DNA of 36,704 nt from NCBI RefSeq assembly GCF_016287535.1, contig NZ_JAEFAJ010000034.1:1-36704 (forward strand), given 5' to 3'. The position numbers were made by a program, and so were the translations under genes. This DNA is from Ruminococcus sp. (GTDB lineage Bacteria; Bacillota; Clostridia; Oscillospirales; Ruminococcaceae). Under the pieces are notes generated by a model that saw only the letters and a program-made list of their open reading frames with translations, searched no databases and was not told the origin of the DNA. This document shows, piece by piece, positions 15,903 to 22,843 of the stretch (positions are counted from its first letter, which is position 1; every line of letters starts with the position of its first letter).

Positions 15903-16058
15903 TTAGAATTTTCTGAGTTTTTTTAGATCTTTTGGGGGAACAGGCTGGTTGTGTAAAAAGAAACACGCGGAATTTGCACTCTGCTCTGCTACCTTTACTG
16001 ATTTTGCTACGATAGTTTTCATTATAATGTCCGTGACAGCGTGCCGAGTTTTCTTCAT
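15903..16058 (-). CDS. agrD: AgrD-like cyclic (thio)lactone autoinducer peptide precursor
   Basis: A 51-residue peptide starting at ATG 16058, behind a perfect AAGGAGG (10 nt spacing). It has the three-part AgrD design. A basic/amphipathic leader (MKKTRHAV... to VKVAEQ) comes first. The small-residue and Cys core SANSACFFLH follows. The acidic/proline C-tail is NQPVPPKDLKKLRKF, matching the VPKEL-type recognition tail of AgrD proteins. By analogy with S. aureus, AgrB would cut after His36 to make a five-residue CFFLH ring closed on Cys32. It has its own promoter downstream of the kinase terminator, rather than lying between agrB and agrC. It was found by reading the strand directly, since it is shorter than usual ORF cut-offs. 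Function is inferred, but motif and context agree strongly. Confidence 0.88.
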   Translation of the reverse strand: MKKTRHAVTDIIMKTIVAKSVKVAEQSANSACFFLHNQPVPPKDLKKLRKF

Positions 16059-16121
16059 AAAAATGAGATTCCTCCTTTATGAATGATTGTGCGGGCACTT
16101 TCTGGACGACGCCTAAGTATT

Positions 16122-16149
16122 ATTATATTTATAAATTCCGAAAAGTCAA
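16122..16149 (-). promoter_or_regulatory. agrD promoter
   Basis: On the minus strand, TTGACT (16149-16144), 16-nt spacer, TATAAT (16127-16122). TTTAGTGCAA lies just upstream. Confidence 0.75.
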
Positions 16150-16153
16150 TAAG

Positions 16154-16179
16154 TTTGCACTAAACGCCGGCTATTTGCA
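16154..16179 (-). promoter_or_regulatory. Putative LytTR (AgrA-like) binding repeats upstream of agrD
   Basis: On the minus strand two TGCAAA cores (16179-16174 and 16159-16154) are direct repeats with a 20-bp period, ending 4 bp before the -35 box. LytTR regulators typically bind two direct repeats about two helical turns apart next to the -35. The proximal copy TTTAGTGCAA is shared in form with TTTAGGCAA before agrB. Confidence 0.5.
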
Positions 16180-16194
16180 TTTTTAGTCCGAAAC

Positions 16195-16227
16195 GAATAA
16201 AAAACCGGCTGTTATACAGCCGGTTTT
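16195..16227 (-). terminator. Terminator of the agrB-regulator-kinase operon
   Basis: On the minus strand the stem AAAACCGGCTG / CAGCCGGTTTT (loop TATAA) is followed by a T-rich tail, directly after the kinase stop codon. Confidence 0.85.
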
Positions 16228-16229
16228 GT

Positions 16230-17537
16230 TTAAAGCGCATAATCGGGTATCGGGATAAGGACTTCTGTTATGAAATGTCCGTTTTCGGTATGTGCGTTGA
16301 AGCTGCCATCGTACTTCTTGCAGGCGTTTTTTATGTTCGACATACCTATGCCCTGATGGTTCTTTTTGGTGCTGAGATATTTGTTCTCGCTGCTGGAAAT
16401 GACCTTTCCGCAGGTATTTTCGAGTAGAATGAAAACGAAATGGTTGTGGCGCTTTATTGAAAGGGATACATGGCGGTTTTTTTCCGGAAGCTCCGAACAG
16501 GCTTCAAAGGCGTTGTCGAGGAGATTGGAGAAGATAGCGGTGATATCGAGATTTGATATGAAGTCGATATTTGTATACTCCGAATCCACCTGAAAGTCTA
16601 TTTTCAGTTTGTCGGCGGCTTCCATCTTGTTGTTGACAACAACTGTGAGAATAGCGTTATCGCACTCAAATCTCGGCATGAGCTTGTCCAGCTCTGAAGT
16701 GAGGAGCTCCTTGTAGTGCTTTGCTTCCTCGATATTGTTGTCGTTTATGAGACCGTCAAGAGAAGCGAGATGTTTTTTTACATCATGGATAACGTGCCTC
16801 GAAGCTGTATATTTCTCATTCAGCACCTTGTAGGCGTTGAGCTGAAGCTGTGACTGCTGCGTGAGCAGGTCAAGCTCCTTTTCCATTCTGTAGCTCTGTG
16901 ATATCCTGCGCAGTACATATGTAAGGTACAGGTCAAATACGAAAATAACGGAAAGGATTATGATTATTTCATACTTTGATTCGGATTTTACGAAGAAATC
17001 GTGGAACAGGCTCAGGAGAATGATCTCTCCGAGTATAAGCACCATGAACATTATAAGCTCATTGGTGCGGACGTTGTAAAGGCCCTTTTCCGTTACTATC
17101 GTTATAAATGCTTTGGTTATCACAAGCATTATGATCCATTCAAAAAGGTTTGCTCCTGCCATGAATACTTCATTATCGACGAACACCTTTGTGTCAACAT
17201 CCAGTATGGAACCGAGTATGTTGCTGGTGAGAACTTCTACAATGGCCATTATGGTTATGAAGGCAAGAACATATACCGCCACTCGCAGAGAGGGGTTTTT
17301 ATTGAATATCGTCGCCAGTAAGAACAGAAGCAGGAAGGTTATGATAGGATTGATCCACGGCACACTGTGTTCCTGACTGAATTTCTGTAAGAACGCTTTT
17401 ACGGGAGATACAGTCAGCAGAAATAATATCCTTATAAAAAGAGGCGTGTGTTTTTCGGAAAAAAGCTTTTCAAATGCTATTATCGCAAATGTAAATGTAG
17501 CTATGGCGGAAGCCAGATTGACCAGATAAAGAATCAT
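16230..17537 (-). CDS. agrC: AgrC-like sensor histidine kinase (GHKL ATPase)
   Basis: A 435-residue membrane kinase. The first about 200 residues form six or more hydrophobic helices, the AgrC-type peptide sensor. They are followed by a coiled linker and the dimerization box RHVIHDVKKHL with likely phospho-His251. The ATPase domain shows the N-box FSNLLDNAFEAC and the G-box GIGMSNI, the HATPase_c_5 type typical of AgrC and ComD-like kinases. It begins 3 nt after the response-regulator stop with AGGAG inside that gene's end, so translation is coupled. It would detect the mature AgrD peptide and phosphorylate the LytTR regulator. The symbol rests on architecture and neighbours. Confidence 0.88.
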   Translation of the reverse strand: MILYLVNLASAIATFTFAIIAFEKLFSEKHTPLFIRILFLLTVSPVKAFLQKFSQEHSVPWINPIITFLLLFLLATIFNKNPSLRVAVYVLAFITIMAIVEVLTSNILGSILDVDTKVFVDNEVFMAGANLFEWIIMLVITKAFITIVTEKGLYNVRTNELIMFMVLILGEIILLSLFHDFFVKSESKYEIIIILSVIFVFDLYLTYVLRRISQSYRMEKELDLLTQQSQLQLNAYKVLNEKYTASRHVIHDVKKHLASLDGLINDNNIEEAKHYKELLTSELDKLMPRFECDNAILTVVVNNKMEAADKLKIDFQVDSEYTNIDFISNLDITAIFSNLLDNAFEACSELPEKNRHVSLSIKRHNHFVFILLENTCGKVISSSENKYLSTKKNHQGIGMSNIKNACKKYDGSFNAHTENGHFITEVLIPIPDYAL

Positions 17538-17540
17538 GTT

Positions 17541-18266
17541 TTACTCCTGTTTGATATAGTTTTTGATAAATCGGCTGAATTCGTTGTGAAAATCTTTCAG
17601 TTTCTTTTGCGCGATAGGTATTTCTAATCCGTTGGTAGTATATAGAGTGAATCCTGTTAGTTTATCGATGTGTTCCATATTTACTATGAAGCTTTTGTGG
17701 GGGGAAGTAAAGCTTTCTGAGTCGATGAGCGACATTATTTCGGAAAGGCTGCCCTTTATGCAGTATGTTTCCGATTTGGTGTATACTGTTATCCTTCTGT
17801 TTCCGGTATACTCAAATACATATATATTATTCAGGTTGAGCAGAAGAGGACCGTCCATGCCCTTCAGCTGTATCACTGACTCCGGCTTTGCAGTATCGGC
17901 GAGATACTTCATAAGCTCCTGAAGCACATGGGTGATGCGTTCTTTTTTGAACGGCTTCACCACGAAGTCGAAGGGGTGTACGGAATAGCTTTGCAGTGCA
18001 AGCTCCGAGTGATTCGTTACATATACGATCCTCGAACGTCTTGCGGTGGGACGTATGAGTTTTGCGGTTTTAATTCCATCGATACCGCTCATTTCGATAT
18101 CGAGGAATATCAGATCATAGCAGAGTTCGCTCTCCACCAGTCTTTCACCGCTGCTGAAGCTGTGTATCTCAAATTCAACTGAGTTGGAGGCGCCGAAATC
18201 GGTGATTGCTTCTTTGATCGAAGCTATGACCGATTTGTCGTCATCGCAGATTGCGATTTTTATCAT
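17541..18266 (-). CDS. agrA: LytTR-type response regulator (AgrA-like)
   Basis: A 241-residue two-domain regulator. The receiver (1-120) has the acidic pocket CDDD at 7-10, phospho-Asp56 in LIFLDIEMSGIDGI, and the conserved Lys of FVVKPF. A LytTR DNA-binding domain occupies about 135-235, with SPHKSFIVNMEHIDK, which matches the (H)KSFIVN signature of AgrA and VirR relatives. Its ATG overlaps the agrB stop codon (ATGA), so the two are translationally coupled. LytTR proteins bind direct repeats near -35 boxes. Candidate targets are the elements upstream of agrB and agrD. Confidence 0.9.
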   Translation of the reverse strand: MIKIAICDDDKSVIASIKEAITDFGASNSVEFEIHSFSSGERLVESELCYDLIFLDIEMSGIDGIKTAKLIRPTARRSRIVYVTNHSELALQSYSVHPFDFVVKPFKKERITHVLQELMKYLADTAKPESVIQLKGMDGPLLLNLNNIYVFEYTGNRRITVYTKSETYCIKGSLSEIMSLIDSESFTSPHKSFIVNMEHIDKLTGFTLYTTNGLEIPIAQKKLKDFHNEFSRFIKNYIKQE

Positions 18267-18847
18267 GTGACCGCTCCTTTTTTATTGGTGAGCCTGCCTG
18301 CTGCGAGCATGATACCGGTAATAAGTATCGCGCAGGAAGCTGACAGTGCAAGTTTATGCAGTCCGAGTAGTGCAAGTGATGCTGATATGAATAGTACAAT
18401 AAAAGCTGTGATAAGAGACCGCTTTCTGAAAACGACACGTTCCACGGAGTCGAAGGGCTTCGTTTGCGTGTCAACGGGGGCAAGCGCTATAATAAGCGCC
18501 AGACCTGTGCAGAGGAATGCGGCTATACAGAATACATCCCCTCTGCAGTGTATTAGTTTTACCGCGGCTATTACTGCTGTGAGTATGATTAAAGACGAGA
18601 AAAAGCAGGCGATACGCGATCTTGAATGATAGCCTCCGCAGTTGCTGCGAAGAACCGAATATACAGCCATGAAAACCAGTACCTCCGGTACGCTGTTCAT
18701 AGCTATGGCCATAGCTATCATTGCTGAGGTGATAATTGTCTTCATTATGATAAGCTCAAGTCCGTAACGGACGATCTCAGCGTTTTCATCGGTTGCGAAT
18801 CCGCGCTGCAGGAGCTTGCTCATAATTGCATCAAGCAGTTTATTCAT
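18263..18847 (-). CDS. agrB: AgrB-like peptide-processing membrane endopeptidase
   Basis: A 194-residue integral membrane protein with five to six hydrophobic segments. It carries the AgrB catalytic pair in RSNCGGYHSRSRIAC: His74 and Cys81, seven residues apart as in S. aureus AgrB (His77/Cys84). AgrB proteins cut the C-terminal tail of AgrD and close the thiolactone ring. It is the first gene of the operon with the regulator and kinase. GGAG-type ribosome sequence (AAGGAGCC) lies upstream of ATG 18847. The agrD partner is not adjacent but lies 2.2 kb away, past the kinase. Confidence 0.92.
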   Translation of the reverse strand: MNKLLDAIMSKLLQRGFATDENAEIVRYGLELIIMKTIITSAMIAMAIAMNSVPEVLVFMAVYSVLRSNCGGYHSRSRIACFFSSLIILTAVIAAVKLIHCRGDVFCIAAFLCTGLALIIALAPVDTQTKPFDSVERVVFRKRSLITAFIVLFISASLALLGLHKLALSASCAILITGIMLAAGRLTNKKGAVT

Positions 18848-18899
18848 AGTTTGGCTCCTTCATTGGCTTTTTATAATGTTTCCCTGTCTGATAACCTTT

Positions 18900-18929
18900 A
18901 TTATATATCAAAACTATGCCAAAAGTCAA
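18900..18929 (-). promoter_or_regulatory. agrB operon promoter
   Basis: On the minus strand, TTGACT (18929-18924), 18-nt spacer, TATAAT (18905-18900). The slightly long spacer is typical of activator-dependent promoters such as agr P2/P3. Confidence 0.7.
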
Positions 18930-18935
18930 TACATA

Positions 18936-18965
18936 TTGCCTAAAGTGTTATCTGCCGCGTTGAAA
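18936..18965 (-). promoter_or_regulatory. Putative LytTR-binding region between divergent promoters
   Basis: On the minus strand TTTAGGCAA (18944-18936) precedes the agrB -35 and resembles TTTAGTGCAA before agrD. A weaker TTTCAACGC lies 21 bp further upstream (18965-18957), overlapping the -35 of the divergent plus-strand promoter. Confidence 0.45.
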
Positions 18966-18987
18966 TGTTATATCCCAGCTATATAAT
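18960..18987 (+). promoter_or_regulatory. Putative divergent promoter facing away from agrB
   Basis: TTGAAA (18960-18965), 16-nt spacer, TATAAT (18982-18987), back-to-back with the agrB promoter. Confidence 0.5.
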
Positions 18988-18993
18988 GTATTC

Positions 18994-19100
18994 AGGAAAT
19001 CAATGATATCAGGGCAAAAACATGGGACAGGCAGTATATTCCACAGACAATAATAAATAAAGCCGGTATTGATAAGTAATGTACAATACCGGTTTTTCTT
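18994..19100 (+). ncRNA. Candidate short transcript divergent from agrB (RNAIII-like position)
   Basis: A predicted promoter start at about 18994 and a terminator at 19063-19097 would define an RNA of about 105 nt. It contains only a 16-codon frame (ATG 19002) with weak AGGA. Its position opposite agrB mirrors RNAIII in staphylococci. No sequence relation to RNAIII is seen; this rests on layout only. Confidence 0.3.
19063..19097 (+). terminator. Terminator of the candidate divergent transcript
   Basis: Stem CCGGTATTG / CAATACCGG followed by TTTTTCTTTT. In reverse it could also weakly stop transcripts from the ABC-F gene. Confidence 0.75.
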
Positions 19101-19399
19101 TTCTGTACAAAACATGGGATCTGAAAAAATAATTTTTCAGTATTCAACTGTTTTGCATTGAATCTTATTTGATTACGCCCCTGTTATGAAATGCGTTTTA
19201 ATATCCGCCTGAAAGTTATACTTCCGTGTTTATGGGTGACCTCGTATATAAGCGGCAAAGCCGCTCCGACTTTAAGTATCCCTGCCAAGCAGCTGGCTTT
19301 GCAGGAGCACAGCGTCAGCTATACCTGTCTCTCTGTCGGAGTTCATATCAGAGTTTGAGAGTAAAAGTCCTGTAAGCTTTATTGCATTTTATGCGAGGC
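19101..19399. other. Intergenic region with small hairpins
   Basis: No gene seen. It holds short inverted repeats: CTGAAAAA...TTTTTCAG near 19124, AGCGGC-AAA-GCCGCT (19251-19265), and an imperfect CCTGCCAAGCAG / CTGGCTTTGCAGG (about 19281-19303). Confidence 0.4.
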
Positions 19400-21190
19400 T
19401 CATACCATTTCGCCTTTTTCGATGCGTTCCGCAAGGTCGTTGAGGTATACCCAGCGCTCCATTTTTTCGGAGAGCTGCTGTTCAAGGAGCTCCTTTCTGT
19501 CAGAGAGCTCCTGTAGTTTTACATAATCCGATGAATTCGCGGCGATCTCCTTTTCGGCAGATGCGATATCCTGTTCGAGAGCGGCGATATCATCGTCTAT
19601 GGTGTCATATTCACGCTGCTCCTTGAATGAAAATCTTAGTTTTGTCTTGCCTGTATATGTGCGTTCCTTTTTCTCAGTCTTCTTTTTCGGCTTGTCTGCG
19701 GGAGCGCTCTCTGTCAGGGCTTTTTCAGCGTAGTCGGTATAGTTGCCGTTGTACCGCGTACACTGACCGTCCCTGAACTCGAATATTTCTTCTGCCATCT
19801 TGTCAAGGAAGTACCTGTCGTGGGAGACTGCTATCACGGCACCGCTGAAGTTTTCGAGATAGTCCTCAAGTATCGTAAGGGTGGCGATGTCAAGATCATT
19901 CGTAGGCTCGTCGAGCAGGAGTATATTTGGAGCAGTCATGAGTATCTTCAGGAGATAAAGCCTTTTCCTTTCGCCGCCGGAGAGCTTTTCTATGCGGTTC
20001 CACTGCAGTTCGGGAGTGAACAGGAAACGCTCCAGCATCTGGGCAGCCGTTACCGTGCCGTCAGGAGTCTGCACTCTGTCGGCGGTCTCACGGATATACT
20101 CTATAACGCGGAGCGACGGATCCATTGTCTCGCATTCCTGTGAGAAATAGCCGATATTTACCGTGTCTCCGAAAACTATCCTGCCGCTGTCCGGCTGTAC
20201 TTGTCCCATCAGCATTTTCAGGAAGGTGCTTTTTCCCGCGCCGTTGTGACCGACTATACCTATCCTTGCGTCACGTGATATTATGTAGGAAAAATCGGTG
20301 ATAAGCGGTCTGCCGTCTATGGATTTGCTGATATTTTCTATTTCTACCGTCTTTTTGCCGAGACGCGACGAAACTGACTGAAGCTTCAGCTTTTCGGTCT
20401 CTGCGGGGATATCACGGTTTTTTAGAGCTTCAAAGCGCTCTATCCTGTCCTTTGATTTTGTACCTCTTGCACGTGCTCCCCTGCTTATCCATTCAAGCTC
20501 GCGGCGGTACAGAGACTTGTTTTTGCGCTCGGCAGCTGCCTCGTCGGCTTCGCGCTGAGCTTTTCGGAGCAGGTATTCGCTGTAGTTGCCGTCGCTCACA
20601 TAGACCCTGCCCTTGTCAACTTCCGCGATCTTTCCGCATATCTTATTAAGGAAGTATCTGTCGTGGGTCACCATGACTATTGCGCCGCGGTAGCGCAGCA
20701 GCAGGTCTTCGAGGAGCTGGGCTGTTTCGTTGTCGATGTGGTTGGTGGGCTCGTCGAGGAGAAGCACATCGCTGGGCTGTATCAGCGCGGCGGCAATGCC
20801 TGCCCGTCTTTTTTCTCCGCCGGAGAGCGTACTGATATCACGGTCACAGTCCGGAAGTCCGAGCTTGTCAAGAATGGAACGTGCTTCGTACTCCTTTGAC
20901 TGCATAAGGTCTTTTGGAAGATGCGCGAGCACCTGTCCGAGAACACTTCCGTGATCGTCGAATTCGGGTATCTGCGGAAGGTAGGATATCCTTATCCCGT
21001 TTGTGCGTATGACCTCGCCGCTGTCCGGCTCGTCAGCTCCTGCGAGTATACGGAGCAGGGTGGACTTGCCTGTGCCGTTTATGCCGATGATACCTACCTT
21101 GTCGCCTTCGTTCAGGAAGAACGAAACATCGTCAAGGACCTTTCTTTCCATGTAGATCTTTGAGATATTCTGAGCTGTTAAAAGAATCAC
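19400..21190 (-). CDS. ABC-F family ATPase (Uup-like, translation-associated)
   Basis: A 596-residue soluble protein with two ABC ATPase domains and no membrane segment. Domain 1 has Walker A GINGTGKST (about 36-44), LSGGEKRRAG and VLLLDEPTNHID. Domain 2 has GHNGAGKST, LSGGERKR and ILLLDEPTNDLD. A charged linker between the domains (about 215-280) is the P-site tRNA-interacting motif region of ABC-F proteins. The C-terminal 90 residues (from KTKLRFSFKEQREYD) form the Uup-type coiled coil. ABC-F proteins bind the ribosomal E site; a housekeeping Uup role is more likely than antibiotic resistance, but this cannot be decided. The start is GTG 21190 with AAGGAG 8 nt upstream. Confidence 0.92.
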   Translation of the reverse strand: MILLTAQNISKIYMERKVLDDVSFFLNEGDKVGIIGINGTGKSTLLRILAGADEPDSGEVIRTNGIRISYLPQIPEFDDHGSVLGQVLAHLPKDLMQSKEYEARSILDKLGLPDCDRDISTLSGGEKRRAGIAAALIQPSDVLLLDEPTNHIDNETAQLLEDLLLRYRGAIVMVTHDRYFLNKICGKIAEVDKGRVYVSDGNYSEYLLRKAQREADEAAAERKNKSLYRRELEWISRGARARGTKSKDRIERFEALKNRDIPAETEKLKLQSVSSRLGKKTVEIENISKSIDGRPLITDFSYIISRDARIGIVGHNGAGKSTFLKMLMGQVQPDSGRIVFGDTVNIGYFSQECETMDPSLRVIEYIRETADRVQTPDGTVTAAQMLERFLFTPELQWNRIEKLSGGERKRLYLLKILMTAPNILLLDEPTNDLDIATLTILEDYLENFSGAVIAVSHDRYFLDKMAEEIFEFRDGQCTRYNGNYTDYAEKALTESAPADKPKKKTEKKERTYTGKTKLRFSFKEQREYDTIDDDIAALEQDIASAEKEIAANSSDYVKLQELSDRKELLEQQLSEKMERWVYLNDLAERIEKGEMV

Positions 21191-21237
21191 TTTAACTCTC
21201 CTTAATTTTTAGTCTTTGATGTGTATATATTAAAAGT

Positions 21238-21266
21238 ATTATATCACAATAGGTCTATAAAATCAA
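21238..21266 (-). promoter_or_regulatory. Promoter of the ABC-F gene
   Basis: On the minus strand, TTGATT (21266-21261), 17-nt spacer, TATAAT (21243-21238). Confidence 0.65.
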
Positions 21267-21406
21267 TATATACCATTTTGTACAGCCAAATCCCGGAACT
21301 GGTGAGAATAAGTGAAAATCACTATATCAGACAGCTATTTTAATATTAAATCTTGTAAAATTAGTAGGTTTTTATACATTTTGTTGGAAAAGTATTGCAA
21401 AATGTG

Positions 21407-21435
21407 TTGACACGTTAATTCAATTAAAGTATAAT
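21407..21435 (+). promoter_or_regulatory. Strong promoter of the sugar-binding lipoprotein gene
   Basis: TTGACA (21407-21412), 17-nt spacer, TATAAT (21430-21435): a perfect consensus. Confidence 0.85.
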
Positions 21436-21441
21436 ACAATA

Positions 21442-21552
21442 CAGAAATATATTTACGGGGATAATTAAAAGTTTCAAAGCGCAAATCTTCTTTTATCACA
21501 ATATGCGCTTCCCGGACACAGTTCGGGTCCAGGACCGCCGCACGGTCTGAAG
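21442..21552 (+). promoter_or_regulatory. Structured 5' leader of the sugar-binding protein mRNA
   Basis: About 125 nt of leader with three stems: AAGCGCA / TGCGCTT (21477-21510), CCCGGA / TTCGGG (21511-21527) and GACCG / CGGTC (21533-21547). The AAGGAGG ribosome site follows. No known riboswitch class is recognised. Confidence 0.4.
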
Positions 21553-21568
21553 TAAGGAGGAATACAGA

Positions 21569-22702
21569 ATGAGAAAAATGATCGCTGCAATGCTGTCGCT
21601 GGTAATGCTGGGCAGCCTGGCAGCCTGTGGAACAAAGAAAGGTACAGAGAAAAAAGATGGTTCGGGGAAAAAGACGGTCGGTATCGCAATGCCCTCAGCT
21701 AAGCTCGAAAGATGGAATTCCGACGGAGATTATCTGAGATCACTGTTTGAAAAGGACGGCTATGAGGTAAAGCTCATATATTCTGATAATGATTCCACAC
21801 GTCAGAATAACGATATCCTCGGTATGCTCAATGAAGGAGTTGACCTTCTTCTTATTGCCGCCGTTGACAGCAGTACCCTTACCAAGTCACTTGAAGAGGC
21901 TAAAGCAAAGGAAATACCTGTTGTTGCCTATGACCGCCTTATCATGAATACCAATGCCGTTACCTACTATATCTCTTTTGATAACAGCGAGGTAGGAAGA
22001 ATGCAGGGCGAATTCGTCCGCGACGCCCTCGACCTTGAAAACGCTAAAGGGCCTTTTAATATTGAATTCATTTCAGGCGATTCTGCCGATAACAATGCCC
22101 GTTTCTTCTTTGACGGCGCTTATGAAGCACTGAAAAAGTACATAAATTCAGGAAAACTGGTGTCGCCTTCCGGAAAGACTACATTCGAGAAGACTGCGAC
22201 AAAGGACTGGAGCACGGAAAACGCCAAGACTGAAATGACCAGACGTCTGTCTGCTTACTTTTCAGGCGCCAAGCTCGACGCTGTTCTCTGCGCCAACGAT
22301 TCGACTGCCCTTGGTGTCGAGGAAGCAATAGAGGAAAGCTATAAACTCAAAAACGTCCCTGTCATAACAGGTCAGGACGGCGATAACGAGAACCTGAAAA
22401 AACTCGTTGACGGTAAGCAGTCCATGACTGTTTTCAAGAACGTCCGCGACGAAGCGAGTGTTGCGTTTGAGGTGAGCAAGAGGCTGCTGAATGACGAGGT
22501 GCCTACAGGAAAGCTTGTGGAATCGCTTGCGGTTGATGTCAAATACGACAGCGAATCCTACAATAACGGAGTAAAATATGTTCAGTCATATCTGCTCGTT
22601 CCTACAGTCATAACAAAGGACAATCTGCAGATAATGGTAAATACGGGCCTTTACCAGTGGGACGCAGAAAATAAGTATATCGAAAGCGTTAATAAACAAT
22701 AA
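21569..22702 (+). CDS. Sugar ABC transporter substrate-binding lipoprotein (XylF/ChvE-like)
   Basis: A 377-residue lipoprotein: signal peptide and lipobox SLAAC with Cys20, a short Lys/Gly linker, then a type I periplasmic-binding fold. Family signs are KTVGIAMPSAKLERWNSDGD near the start and NEGVDLLLIAAVDSSTL. They continue with IPVVAYDRLIMNT, FDNSEVGRMQG, a CANDSTALGVEEAI block and VITGQDGDNENLKKL. These resemble xylose- and multiple-monosaccharide-binding proteins. The ligand is probably a pentose or similar plant-wall sugar (inference). No permease or ATPase gene is adjacent, so it is either an orphan feeding a distant transporter or a sensor. TAAGGAGG precedes the ATG and the promoter is near-ideal. 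Confidence 0.92.
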   Translation: MRKMIAAMLSLVMLGSLAACGTKKGTEKKDGSGKKTVGIAMPSAKLERWNSDGDYLRSLFEKDGYEVKLIYSDNDSTRQNNDILGMLNEGVDLLLIAAVDSSTLTKSLEEAKAKEIPVVAYDRLIMNTNAVTYYISFDNSEVGRMQGEFVRDALDLENAKGPFNIEFISGDSADNNARFFFDGAYEALKKYINSGKLVSPSGKTTFEKTATKDWSTENAKTEMTRRLSAYFSGAKLDAVLCANDSTALGVEEAIEESYKLKNVPVITGQDGDNENLKKLVDGKQSMTVFKNVRDEASVAFEVSKRLLNDEVPTGKLVESLAVDVKYDSESYNNGVKYVQSYLLVPTVITKDNLQIMVNTGLYQWDAENKYIESVNKQ

Positions 22703-22804
22703 GAAGCAATATAACGAAAAAAGACTTCTCAGCAGAGGTCACGTATATATTCAGCCCCGGAGCAGGTGCGATAATTATATAGAATTTTTTATATGAGATA
22801 TTAA

Positions 22805-22834
22805 GAAAGCCCCCTTTTGAAAAAGGGGGCTTTC
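22805..22834. terminator. Shared hairpin between converging genes
   Basis: A perfect 14-bp stem, GAAAGCCCCCTTTT / AAAAGGGGGCTTTC with a GA loop. The T-tails are weak, but its position between two stop codons supports bidirectional termination. Confidence 0.7.
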
Positions 22835-22843
22835 TCATATGTG

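Noticed and set aside
15880..16098. 72-codon minus-strand frame overlapping agrD in another frame
   Set aside because: The well-placed AAGGAGG serves the 51-codon agrD frame, whose product has the AgrD motifs; this frame has neither.
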